This document shows positions 1-8,196 of a stretch of 33,804 bases of DNA, in pieces. Below the pieces are notes generated by a model that had not been told where the DNA came from, searched no databases, and saw only the letters and a program-made list of their open reading frames with translations. The stretch's first letter is position 1; each line of letters begins with the position of its first letter. A program made the translations under genes and the position numbers. This DNA comes from Symbiobacterium thermophilum (GTDB lineage Bacteria > Bacillota > Sulfobacillia > UBA995), in NCBI GenBank assembly GCA_020725145.1, contig DYFO01000023.1:1290-35093 (forward strand), written 5' to 3'.

Positions 1-141
1 GACGTGGCGGAGCGGGGCGACTACCTGGAGCCGCGCGCCTACCCGGCCGGTTTCGCGCACGTGGTGATCAACGGCCGCGTCGTTGTCGAAGGCGGTGACC
101 CCACCGGAGCACGCGCCGGTCGGGTCTTGCGCAAGACCTGA
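1..141 (+). CDS. N-acyl-D-amino-acid deacylase-like amidohydrolase, C-terminal end (partial)
   Basis: Only the last 46 codons are in the window; the frame is open from base 1 and stops with TGA at 139-141. The segment YPAGFAHVVINGRVVVEGG followed by TGARAGRVLR matches the C-terminal strand pair that closes the composite beta-sandwich of D-aminoacylase/dihydroorotase-type amidohydrolases, where a 'V.VNG..VV..G..TG...G..LR' tail is typical. The metal-binding part lies upstream, outside the window, so substrate and catalytic competence cannot be judged. It ends 6 bases before the convergent gene at 148. Another cyclic amidohydrolase with the same C-terminal fold is possible. Confidence 0.7.
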   Translation, partial: DVAERGDYLEPRAYPAGFAHVVINGRVVVEGGDPTGARAGRVLRKT

Positions 142-147
142 GCGGCC

Positions 148-402
148 TCAGCCGTTGCGGGCGAGGTGCTTGCCGGTAGACCAAAGGCCGACGGCCGACA
201 GGCCGAGCGCAAGACCCCGGACCACCGTCCGGAAGAGTTCGACCTCGGCGAAGTGATGGTAGGCAAGGCTGAGGGCAACTCCCAGCCCCACCGCCACCAG
301 CCCGGCGTAGCGTCCGGGCAGGCCAAAGACCTGCTTGGCCAACTGCACCAGGCTCATGATCAGCACCACGCCCGAGATGCCGCCCCAAAGCTCGATGTCC
401 AT
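148..402 (-). CDS. Small holin-like membrane protein
   Basis: This is an 84-residue protein. I start it at the ATG at 402-400, preceded by a GAAGGGG ribosome site; the frame stays open further upstream but that stretch is not protein-like. Two or three hydrophobic segments are visible: residues about 7-25 (GGISGVVLIMSLVQLAKQ), 30-48 (YAGLVAVGLGVALSLAYHH) and 57-76. The short 'lvqlaKqvFGLPgRYa' linker between the first two helices resembles small phage-holin-like proteins found in Clostridia. No phage genes are nearby, so a lytic role is not implied. It is divergent from the GCS2-type gene and may share the 403-448 control region with it. Function unknown. Confidence 0.65.
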   Translation of the reverse strand: MDIELWGGISGVVLIMSLVQLAKQVFGLPGRYAGLVAVGLGVALSLAYHHFAEVELFRTVVRGLALGLSAVGLWSTGKHLARNG

Positions 403-448
403 GGCGGTCGCCCCTTCGCCTCCCGTATATGCCCCGGCGAGGTCAAGT

Positions 449-1516
449 GTGCGTGACAGGAGACCATCGTCGCGGCCGAGAAAACCTCTGCGCGAGGAGG
501 GATGGTGCCTGCGGGACATCCGCCTGGGACTGGAGGAGGAGGTCTTCCTGACCGAACCCGACCGTCCCACGCTGCATTCTCTTTACTACCTGGCGCGGCT
601 GCTCTGGACCGCTCCCGGGTTTTACTACGTGCACAGCGACTCCAACTTCGCCCGGGGCCGCGATCTTCGGCAGGGACTGATGAGCGGGGTGGAGGTGTCT
701 ACCCTTCCTTGCCGCTCGCCGGCCGCGGTGGTGGCCGACCTTCAGACGAGGCGGCAGGCGCTTGCGGCGGCGTGCGGTGAAGAGGTCCTGATGGTGCCCC
801 TGGGCCACCTGGTGGGGATGGATGCACCCACCAATACCTGCGGCATGCATGTGCATCTCGGCGGGCTTGCCGACCCGGGGGCGGCCTACCGCCGCCTGGC
901 CCGCTACCTACCCCTTTTGGCACTGCTGACGGCGAACGCCCCGTACCGGCAGGGCAGACGCTGGGGAATCTCCTACCGCATGGCATGTTCGTACGCGATC
1001 GGCCCCTTGCAGCCCGATCCGCGTTACCGCTTTCAGGACCTGATCCTGTCCCGCCGCCTCGGCACCGTGGAGGCCAGGCTCTTCGACCCCACCTGGGATC
1101 TCGTGCGCATTCGCGTGCTGGTGGAATGCATGCTGGCGGTGGCCTCCGCGGGCCCCGACCGCGAGGTGGACCACGGGCGCTACGCCAGGCTCCGCGAGCA
1201 GGCTGCCCGGCGGGGCTACACGCCGGAACTGGCCGGTCTTTACCGCGAGCTTGCGGGGCTGTGCGAGGTAGACGAGCGGTGGTTCGCCGTTCCCCCCGCC
1301 GAACAGACGGCTGCGCTGGTGGAACGCTACGGGGTGGTTGGCGCCTACAGCGCGCTTGACAGCGCCTACCGTGGAGGACCCCTTGAGCCCGGCCGCGTAC
1401 CGCGATCCTGCGCGCGTCCGCATCGGGTGATGGGGGGTCTTTTGGGTTATTACCTTCCCCGCCTGCCTTACAAGGCCCGCAAGGCGTGGCGTGAACACCG
1501 GGAGGTGGGCATCTGA
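449..1516 (+). CDS. GCS2-family carboxylate-amine ligase (glutamate-cysteine ligase-like)
   Basis: A 355-residue protein of the glutamate-cysteine ligase type 2 (YbdK-like) fold, which joins a carboxylate to an amine with ATP. Visible family motifs, in order: IRLGLEEEVFL near the N-terminus (the acidic metal/ATP strand), VEVSTLPCRSPAAV, TCGMHVHLGG (the CG.HVHvG motif), the LLALLTANAPYRQGRRWGISYR segment equivalent to 'LALSANSPFWqG..tGyaSyR', and RRLGTVEARLFDP. Start choice: GTG at 449 has GAGG six bases upstream. A strong GAGGAGGG at 494-501 lies 7 bases before an in-frame CTG at 509, which would begin right at the conserved domain, so the true start may be 509. The gene ends 8 bases before the PSD-like gene. 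The substrate is unknown; true glutathione synthesis is only one possibility. Confidence 0.8.
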   Translation: MRDRRPSSRPRKPLREEGWCLRDIRLGLEEEVFLTEPDRPTLHSLYYLARLLWTAPGFYYVHSDSNFARGRDLRQGLMSGVEVSTLPCRSPAAVVADLQTRRQALAAACGEEVLMVPLGHLVGMDAPTNTCGMHVHLGGLADPGAAYRRLARYLPLLALLTANAPYRQGRRWGISYRMACSYAIGPLQPDPRYRFQDLILSRRLGTVEARLFDPTWDLVRIRVLVECMLAVASAGPDREVDHGRYARLREQAARRGYTPELAGLYRELAGLCEVDERWFAVPPAEQTAALVERYGVVGAYSALDSAYRGGPLEPGRVPRSCARPHRVMGGLLGYYLPRLPYKARKAWREHREVGI

Positions 1517-1524
1517 TCTGGGTT

Positions 1525-2208
1525 TTGCCGGTCCTGGCCGCTATGCTGCTCGGCCTGCAGTTGTTCTTGCGCCGGGTGTGGTTCTACCGCGATCCGCCAA
1601 GACATCCCCCCGCGCAGCCCGGGGCGGTGCTCTCGCCGGCCGACGGCATCGTGCTGTACGTTCGGCCGTTCGCAAACGGCGAGGTGGTGGCCCAAAAGGG
1701 GGGGACGGGCATCCGGGTGGAGGAGATCCTGCGCCTGGGCCTTCCCCGCACCGAAGGCTGGCTGATCGGCGTTTACATGTCCCCGCTGGACGTGCACTAC
1801 AACTACGCCCCCATCGGGGGCGAGGTGGTGGAGGTCGTCTACACCCCTACCGGGGTCAACCTCCCGATGGTGGGTTTTCTCGACTACGTGCGCCTTAGCT
1901 ATCTCCGGCGGGCGGTGGACCTCTTTGCCGCGCGCTACCGGTTGACCAACGAGCGCAACACGGTGGTGTTCAGGGACGGCGACCACACGGTGGCGGCGGT
2001 GGAGATATGCGACCGCTTCGTCAACCGCATCACCTGCTTCGTGCGCCCGGGTGAGCGGGTGCGCGCGGGCCAGAAGATCTCCTTCATCGACCGCGGTTCG
2101 CAGGTCGACCTGGTGATCTTCGATCCCGCGGCCACCGTGCATTGCCGGACGGGTGACCGCGTCAGGGGCGCCGAGACGGTGCTGGCCACCTTCGCCCCCC
2201 GGCCGTGA
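1525..2208 (+). CDS. psd: Phosphatidylserine decarboxylase-like protein
   Basis: A protein of about 227 residues of the phosphatidylserine/archaetidylserine decarboxylase family, short form. PSD enzymes cleave themselves at a Gly-Ser bond to make a pyruvoyl group and then decarboxylate the phosphatidylserine head group to ethanolamine. Here the processing site is G191-S192 in DRGSQVDLVIF. The conserved histidine is H91 in YMSPLDVHYNYAP, and the SPADG motif is at about residues 37-41. The N-terminus has a hydrophobic stretch (LAAMLLGLQLFL) that would hold it on the membrane. The TTG at 1525 is a weak start: the clear GGAGGTG site at 1501-1507 fits an upstream CTG at 1513 better, which would overlap the stop of the preceding ligase gene. 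No phosphatidylserine synthase is in the window. Confidence 0.88.
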   Translation: MPVLAAMLLGLQLFLRRVWFYRDPPRHPPAQPGAVLSPADGIVLYVRPFANGEVVAQKGGTGIRVEEILRLGLPRTEGWLIGVYMSPLDVHYNYAPIGGEVVEVVYTPTGVNLPMVGFLDYVRLSYLRRAVDLFAARYRLTNERNTVVFRDGDHTVAAVEICDRFVNRITCFVRPGERVRAGQKISFIDRGSQVDLVIFDPAATVHCRTGDRVRGAETVLATFAPRP

Positions 2209-2332
2209 AAGACGACGGGTGGAGATCGCCGGCCGGTCGCAAGGCCCGGGCTTTCTTCACAAGCGGCGGGCTTGTCTTCCCGGTAAAGGGAAATGCTTGG
2301 TCTGAGACGTAAAACCGGGAAGGGTGATCCTC

Positions 2333-5300
2333 ATGCCAACGCGCGACGACGACCTCCCCGCGGTGGGTCTGGACATGGGCACCTTCGCCGTCAAGGGAGT
2401 CCTTATCGACCGCGACACCGTGCGGCAGGTGACGGTCCCCACCGCCGGGCGCCCGATCCAGAGCGCTCAAAGGTGCCTCGAACAACTGCTGGGAGCCGAC
2501 CCCGCCGGCCGCGTGCGTCTGGGCCTGACCGGGGCCAACGCCCACCTGCTGGCCCAAGAGGTAGGAGTGCGCCCGCTGCTGGAGATCGAGGCCTTGGCCG
2601 CGGGGCTGACCTTTGCCGGCATCCGGGCAGACGCCGTGTTGTCGCTGGGACATGAGAACATGTACTACCTGGAGGTCGACGGGCAGGGGAGGCCCGTCTT
2701 CTTCAACCGCAACGGCCAGTGCGCCGCCGGTAGCGGATCGTTCTGGTACCAGCAGGCCACCCGCATGGGATATGACGACCGCGGGCTGGCCACGCTCGCC
2801 CTGGAAGCCGACTCGCCGGTGCCCATCTCCGGTCGGTGCGCCATCTTCGCCAAATCAGACATGACCCACGCCATCAACGAAGGGGCAACCACGGCCGGAG
2901 TGGCCGCAGGCCTGGCCCGCACGCTGGCGGACATGGTGGTGGACGGGGTGGCGCAGGGCCGGGTGTGCGGGCGCGAACGCGTGCTGGTGGTGGGCGGGGT
3001 GGCCGCAAACCCCGCGGTGGTAAGGTACCTGCGGGAGTGCTGCGGCGACGGCCGGTTGACGGTGCCCGAGGCCCATGAGTACCTGGCGGCGCTGGGAGCC
3101 GCCGCCCGTGGCCGGCCGGTGGATCTGGCGAAGCTCGATCTGGCAAGCCTGCTCGCCCGGCGCTACGTTCCCTCCCAGCCCCTGCCACGGCTCAACCCCG
3201 CAACCGTGCGTTATCTGCCCGTCCCGCCTCCGCCCGCCGAACTGGACGTCTCGCTGGTGTACCTGGGAGTGGATTGCGGTTCGGTTTCCACCAAGTGCGT
3301 GCTTCTGGACCGGCGGGGAGGCATCATCGGTGGGGTGTACCTGCCGACCGCCGGGCGGCCTGCCCTGCAGGTGCTGGAGCTCATCAGGCGGGTGCGTGCG
3401 GAGTACGGCGAGCTCTTGCGGAACTCCCGCATCATCGCCTGCACCACCGGTTCCGGCCGTTTCCTCTCCCGCAAGACGCTTGGTGCCGAGTACGCGGTGG
3501 ACGAGATCACCTGCCAGGCCGAGGGGGTCAAGTACCTGTGCGGAGGCGACGAAGACCTGGCGGTGATCGAGATCGGGGGCGAGGATGCCAAGTTCTTGCA
3601 GCTGCGCAAAGGGATTCTGTACGACTACCGCATGAACCCGGTGTGCGCCGCGGGCACCGGCACGTTTTTGGAGAACCTGGCGGGACTGCTGGGCGTTGAC
3701 ATCGCCACCGACTTCTCGCGCCTGGCCTTTGAGGCCGAGTACGCACTGGACCTGGGCGACACCTGCACCCTGCTCTCGCAGTCGGCGTTGGCGGCGGCCG
3801 CCTCGCAGGGACTGCCGCTGCCGTCGCAGCTGGCCAGCTTGGCCTATTCGGCGGCCCGCAACTACCTGCGCAAGACGGCCGAGAACCGCCCCATGGAGGG
3901 CAGGGTGATCTTCACCGGCGCCACCGCCTACAACCACGCGCTGGCCAGCGCCTTCGCGACGGAGCTGGGCCGGGAGGTCACGGTGCCTCCCCGGCCCGAG
4001 CTCAGCGGGGCGCTGGGGGCGGCGCTGGTCGCCCGCCGTTTTCACGAGGCCGGCCGGCCGGGGGACGGCTCCTTCGGTGGGCTCGAACTTCTGCACGACT
4101 TCCGGCGCAGCCGTCGGCGGTGCCGGTCACGGTGCGAGCACGGCCATCGGTGCACCCTCGACGTGATCTCCTTCCCCGACGGCTCCACCGTGTTGTACGG
4201 CGATCGCTGCGGCCGTCACTCGGGGTTGGAGGCCGGCCGGGCGGCCCGCCACGCCGACCTGCCGGACGCCGCGGCGCCCCGCAACGCCCTGCTGGACCGG
4301 GTGGCCGGAGAGGGATCGGGACCTGCCGTGGGCATCCCGCGGGGAGGGCTGTACTTCGATCTGTACCCTTTCTGGGCGGCCTTCTTCAAGGAGCTGGGGG
4401 CCCGAGTGGTGGTCTCCGGGCCGGCTTCCGAGCGTACGCTGCGCGAGGGCAAGCGCCGGCTGGGGGTCGAGCTCTGCTATCCGCTGGAGATGCTGGTGGG
4501 GCAGTACCAGGAGCTCCTGGAGCAGGGTGTGGATTTCCTCTTCGTGCCCGAGGTCATCGACCTGGAGCCGCTGCCCTGGGCCCGGGCCTGGCCACGTGCC
4601 TTCACCTGTCCCCTGCTGCAGACCCTGCGGGGAACGGTGACCTCCGCGCTGCGGCCTTCACCCGAACGCGTCTTGTACGCGCCGCTTACCTACCGGAGGG
4701 GCAGGCGGGTGCTGGCGCGCCAGCTCGAGCCGGCGGCCCGGCGGCTGTTGGGGACGGGCTATCACCCCCGGCGGCTCGAGCGGGCGGTGGCCGCCGCCTG
4801 CCGCGAACAGGAGCGATTCGAGCGGACCATGGAACGCGAGGGCCGGCGGATGGTCGAGGAGCTTCCCCGCCTCGTGGGGCCCGACCGCATCGCCGCTGTT
4901 TTCCTGGGCAGGCCCTATACCGTATACGATGCCGAGGCGTCCAAGCGATCGCTTGAGCACGCGCGTCACTCGGGTATCGTCGCCGTCCCCCAGGAGTACC
5001 TGCTGGCCTACGCCCGGGGATGGTACGAGGGGAGAATACCTTCCGGCCGCTTCGGCAGCCGCGCCGAGTTCCGCCGGGCCTTCGCCGCCTTCGCCGAGCG
5101 TGCCGACCACATCTACCCCGCCCAGGCGCAACGTATCCTCTCCGCCGCCTTCCTGGCACGTTACCTCAACGCGCGCGGAGAGCTGCCCACCCTGCACCTC
5201 GTGCTACAGGACCCGTTCAAGTGCGGGCCGAACGCCATGTTGCGTCACTACCTGGACATGGTGACCGAGGGGCTCCGGCTCACCATGGACGAGCACACCG

Positions 5301-6634
5301 CCCCCGCGGGCATGATCACGCGCCTGGAAGCGTTCCGCAACACCTGCCAGAGCAGGCCCGGATATGTTCCGCCCGCTCTGCTCTCGGCGCGCACCGCATC
5401 GGTGCAGGAGCTTGACCTGCCCTTGCTGGTGCCCGAGCCCTGCCCTCACGCCCGCGTCTTCGTTTCCCTCTTCCGGCGGTACGGCGTGGAGGCACACCTT
5501 CTGCCGCGCAGCCCCGACCCCGACCTCGCGCTGGCCCGGCGCCACGTCAACGGTGACGAATGCCTGCCGTTCATCCAGAACCTCCAGGACTTCCTGGAGT
5601 ACCTCGAACGCGACGGCCGCGAGAAGGTAGCCTTCTTCCAGGGAACCGCCTGGGGGCCGTGCCGCTACGGGCTGTACGCGCCGACGCAGGCCCTGGTACT
5701 GGCCCGCGCCGGCCGCGGCGAACGCCTGGTATGCTCGGTCGGCCTGGCGGACGCGGTGCGGCGTTTCGGGCTGTCCTTCGCCGTGGGCATCTTCGACGGG
5801 CTGGTGGCCATGGACGTGCTGACCGCCCTGCTGCTGGCTACCCGCCCCTACGAGCGGCAGACGGGCGCGGCGCAGGCGGTGTTCGATGCCTTCGCGGCGG
5901 AGCTCACGTCACTGCTCGAGAGCTTCGCGCCGCCTACCCCGGTCTGGCTCGCGGGCCGACACCTCGAGCCCCTGGAGGACCTCCTGCGAAGGGCGGCCGC
6001 GGCCTTCGCAGCGGTACCGCGCTCTCCCGAGGTGCGCCCCCGCATCGTGGTGGCCGGGGAGTTTTACGTCCGCCTGGACGATCGCTGCAACCAGCAGGTG
6101 ATCCGACGCGTTGAGGAGGCGGGTGGAGAGGTCTCGCTCTCTCCCGCCTTCGAGCTCTTCCAGTACAGCGCTTATATCAACCACTGGGAGGCCCGGGTGG
6201 ACTGGCGCCTGGGCCGCGAGATCGGACGACTCGTGCGGCAGCTGGGGTTCGGCGTGCTGACCCGTCTGGCCCACCGCGAGGAGGCCCGCCTGGCGAGGGC
6301 CGGCGGGATCGTCCCGGAGCCGCAGCCGGCCCAGCTGCAGCAGGCAGCCTCCCCCTACGTTTCCGAACACTACGGGGGAGAGCCGCCCATGACCATCGGA
6401 CGGGCAGTGGCCCTGGCCCGGAGCGGCCTGGCCGACGGGGTGATCTTCGTGGCCCCGTTTAACTGCATGCCCGGCGCCGTCGTCGAGGTGCAACTCAACG
6501 CCTTGCGGCGGGACCTGGGCATCCCGGTGGCGATGTTGTACTATGACGGCAAGGCCAGTGCCAACCGCGACGAGCACCTGCGCAGCCTGGTCTTCCAGGC
6601 CGCGGAGCTCCGAAGGGGGTCGGCAGGATCGTGA
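2333..6634 (+). CDS. Giant acyl-CoA dehydratase activase-like protein (BcrAD/BadFG + DUF2229)
   Basis: A 1433-residue fusion. Residues about 10-270 and 307-580 are two ASKHA ATPase domains of the BadF/BadG/BcrA/BcrD type (VGLDMGTFAVKG; LGVDCGSVSTKC; GGEDAKFLQL). Each carries the pair of cysteines that in activases such as HgdC ligate a [4Fe-4S] cluster: C130 (NGQCAAGSGSF) with C169 (GRCAIFAKSD), and C438 (VCAAGTGTFLE) with C478 (DTCTLLSQSA). From about residue 665 follows the DUF2229 region (GIPRGGLYFDLYPFWAAFF, VFLGRPYTVYD), then a dehydratase-subunit-like C-terminal half (NGDECLPFIQNLQDFL, near 1080). In known systems the activase drives one electron into 2-hydroxyacyl-CoA dehydratase or benzoyl-CoA reductase at the cost of ATP. 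No separate dehydratase subunits are nearby, so the substrate is unknown. The ATG at 2333 follows GGGAAGGGTGAT; a GTG at 2324 is the alternative. Confidence 0.88.
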   Translation: MPTRDDDLPAVGLDMGTFAVKGVLIDRDTVRQVTVPTAGRPIQSAQRCLEQLLGADPAGRVRLGLTGANAHLLAQEVGVRPLLEIEALAAGLTFAGIRADAVLSLGHENMYYLEVDGQGRPVFFNRNGQCAAGSGSFWYQQATRMGYDDRGLATLALEADSPVPISGRCAIFAKSDMTHAINEGATTAGVAAGLARTLADMVVDGVAQGRVCGRERVLVVGGVAANPAVVRYLRECCGDGRLTVPEAHEYLAALGAAARGRPVDLAKLDLASLLARRYVPSQPLPRLNPATVRYLPVPPPPAELDVSLVYLGVDCGSVSTKCVLLDRRGGIIGGVYLPTAGRPALQVLELIRRVRAEYGELLRNSRIIACTTGSGRFLSRKTLGAEYAVDEITCQAEGVKYLCGGDEDLAVIEIGGEDAKFLQLRKGILYDYRMNPVCAAGTGTFLENLAGLLGVDIATDFSRLAFEAEYALDLGDTCTLLSQSALAAAASQGLPLPSQLASLAYSAARNYLRKTAENRPMEGRVIFTGATAYNHALASAFATELGREVTVPPRPELSGALGAALVARRFHEAGRPGDGSFGGLELLHDFRRSRRRCRSRCEHGHRCTLDVISFPDGSTVLYGDRCGRHSGLEAGRAARHADLPDAAAPRNALLDRVAGEGSGPAVGIPRGGLYFDLYPFWAAFFKELGARVVVSGPASERTLREGKRRLGVELCYPLEMLVGQYQELLEQGVDFLFVPEVIDLEPLPWARAWPRAFTCPLLQTLRGTVTSALRPSPERVLYAPLTYRRGRRVLARQLEPAARRLLGTGYHPRRLERAVAAACREQERFERTMEREGRRMVEELPRLVGPDRIAAVFLGRPYTVYDAEASKRSLEHARHSGIVAVPQEYLLAYARGWYEGRIPSGRFGSRAEFRRAFAAFAERADHIYPAQAQRILSAAFLARYLNARGELPTLHLVLQDPFKCGPNAMLRHYLDMVTEGLRLTMDEHTAPAGMITRLEAFRNTCQSRPGYVPPALLSARTASVQELDLPLLVPEPCPHARVFVSLFRRYGVEAHLLPRSPDPDLALARRHVNGDECLPFIQNLQDFLEYLERDGREKVAFFQGTAWGPCRYGLYAPTQALVLARAGRGERLVCSVGLADAVRRFGLSFAVGIFDGLVAMDVLTALLLATRPYERQTGAAQAVFDAFAAELTSLLESFAPPTPVWLAGRHLEPLEDLLRRAAAAFAAVPRSPEVRPRIVVAGEFYVRLDDRCNQQVIRRVEEAGGEVSLSPAFELFQYSAYINHWEARVDWRLGREIGRLVRQLGFGVLTRLAHREEARLARAGGIVPEPQPAQLQQAASPYVSEHYGGEPPMTIGRAVALARSGLADGVIFVAPFNCMPGAVVEVQLNALRRDLGIPVAMLYYDGKASANRDEHLRSLVFQAAELRRGSAGS

Positions 6635-8076
6635 AAAGGCCATGGGTCTTGATTGGGCTCGTACCGGTGGTGGGCGCTGCCGTGCTGGCCCGGTGCTGGC
6701 CGGCGCTGCCTGCGCCTCCCGTGGTGACCGGGCTCGTGCTGGAGGCCAGCCACCTCCGTCCCCGATCCGAGCTGCCCGGCGCCTGGCGGCTCAGCAGCCA
6801 TCAGTACCGTCTGGAGGACGGCGAGGCGGCGCTCGAGCTCCGGCTGGCCAGTTTCTGGACGGCCCCGGGGGCCGCACGCGCCGCCGCGGCGCTGGCGGTC
6901 GCGCCGGGACTTCAGCCACTGGGGAAGGGATCCGCCCGCGTCTGGTACGACCCGGGCGATGGGAGCACCGTCCGCCTGCTCGCGGTGGCGGGTCGCCTGG
7001 TGGCCGATTTCCGCCTGACGGCGCCGGCCGGAGGTCTGCTCGCGTCACGCGACATCGCGCGGCTGCAGGAGTTGGCCGGGCAGCCGCTGGGCGGCCGGCA
7101 CCTGGAGGTGCCAGAGCTCGTCGTTACCACGCACACGCCGGGCTGCCCCTGCTGCGAGCCCTTGCGGGCAGACGATCGGCCGGCGGGGACGATGTGGATT
7201 TACCCTTCCCCCGTGATACGGCCCGGCCAGCGGGTGGTCGTCAAGCTGGGCTCGGAGGTGCCGTTGACGTTGGCGTCAGGCCTGGGGCTGGGGCTCGTGC
7301 CGTCCAAAGGGAACGACCCGGCGGACGGGATTGCCCCCCGGTTGTTGACGCTGTTCGATGACAAAGGCGAGGGGGAGTTCATCTTTCCCCCCGAGCTCGC
7401 AGGGCGCTGGTGGCTGGTGCTCGCGGATCCCGAGTTCACGGTCGGAGGCGGCGTGCTGTGGTGCTTGGCGGAGGTGGTGGCGGAGGACGCGGCCTGGCCC
7501 GAGCCGGTGTCCTTTGCCGACCTCTTGCCGCGGGCGCGCAGCGTGCTGCTGGTTGCCCGCGACTATCCGGCGTCGTGGTGCGAGCTGGATGCCGGCGGCA
7601 TCGAGGCCTTTCGGGAGGCGGCCACCCTGCCCGCAGGGTCGGGCCCGGCGGCCTTCCCCGATTACGCCCTGTACGTCTATCTCGACGACTCCTCGCTGCG
7701 GCCGGCCGTGTTCGGACTGCCGGCCGCGTTCCAGGAGCTTGCCCGCCGGAGCCTGGAGTTGCCGCCCTTGCTGGGACAGGCCCCCTGGCGGCTGCTTGGG
7801 GCCACACTTCTTGAGGTGCGATTCCCCGGCGAGACGCCCCGGGTGATCGAAGCCGATGGGCTTGCGGCTGCCGTGGCCCGGGCGCTGCTTGCGGGGGTAT
7901 GCAACCGCTTGTGCGAACATCTGGCCCAGGGCGAACCGTCGGCGGTGCTGGTCTTCACCGTCGAGGGAGCGCGGGAGGAGGTGACCGTCTACCCCCAGGT
8001 GGTGGCTTACGCGGACCGTTACTACTGCCATATCGACTTCGCGGCCACGGTCCGGGAGCTGATCGACGCACCGTGA
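6631..8076 (+). CDS. Membrane-anchored protein of unknown function
   Basis: A 481-residue protein I do not recognise. The GTG start at 6631 overlaps the stop of the activase-like gene (GTGA), so the two are translationally coupled. Residues about 5-24 form one hydrophobic helix preceded by KR, consistent with a signal anchor; the LARC sequence at about 19-22 is not a good lipobox. The rest looks extracytoplasmic. It includes a cysteine-rich TPGCPCCEPL at about residue 170 and a beta-rich segment around 190-290. The C-terminal 200 residues are mixed alpha/beta. The CPCC cluster could bind a metal or form disulfides, but there is no direct evidence. A strong terminator follows, so it closes this two-gene unit. 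Confidence 0.7.
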   Translation: MKRPWVLIGLVPVVGAAVLARCWPALPAPPVVTGLVLEASHLRPRSELPGAWRLSSHQYRLEDGEAALELRLASFWTAPGAARAAAALAVAPGLQPLGKGSARVWYDPGDGSTVRLLAVAGRLVADFRLTAPAGGLLASRDIARLQELAGQPLGGRHLEVPELVVTTHTPGCPCCEPLRADDRPAGTMWIYPSPVIRPGQRVVVKLGSEVPLTLASGLGLGLVPSKGNDPADGIAPRLLTLFDDKGEGEFIFPPELAGRWWLVLADPEFTVGGGVLWCLAEVVAEDAAWPEPVSFADLLPRARSVLLVARDYPASWCELDAGGIEAFREAATLPAGSGPAAFPDYALYVYLDDSSLRPAVFGLPAAFQELARRSLELPPLLGQAPWRLLGATLLEVRFPGETPRVIEADGLAAAVARALLAGVCNRLCEHLAQGEPSAVLVFTVEGAREEVTVYPQVVAYADRYYCHIDFAATVRELIDAP

Positions 8077-8119
8077 CGCGGCCCTCCCCCGAAAGACGGA
8101 TGTCGCACCGCAAGATCGC

Positions 8120-8150
8120 CCGCCCGGCCGATGTGAGCCGGGCGGCTTTT
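8120..8150 (+). terminator. Rho-independent terminator after the activase operon
   Basis: A 9-bp perfect stem, ccgcccggc (8120-8128) with gccgggcgg (8137-8145), an 8-base loop, and a short TTTT run at 8147-8150. It lies about 45 bases after the stop at 8076 and before the histidine-kinase gene, so it separates the two units. Confidence 0.8.
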
Positions 8151-8196
8151 GCCCCAGCATCAACAGTGAAGCCCGCCAGCCGGGAGGGAACTGTTG

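Noticed and set aside
2259-2280. Hairpin ACAAGC-GGCGG-GCTTGT as a terminator after the PSD-like gene
   Set aside because: The stem is only 6 bp and is followed by CTTCCC with no T run, so termination is doubtful.
2855-4096. Long open frame of 413 codons on the minus strand
   Set aside because: It lies entirely antisense to the activase-like gene. Its translation is rich in Gly, Arg, His and Gln without any motif, as expected from GC-rich codon bias on the opposite strand.
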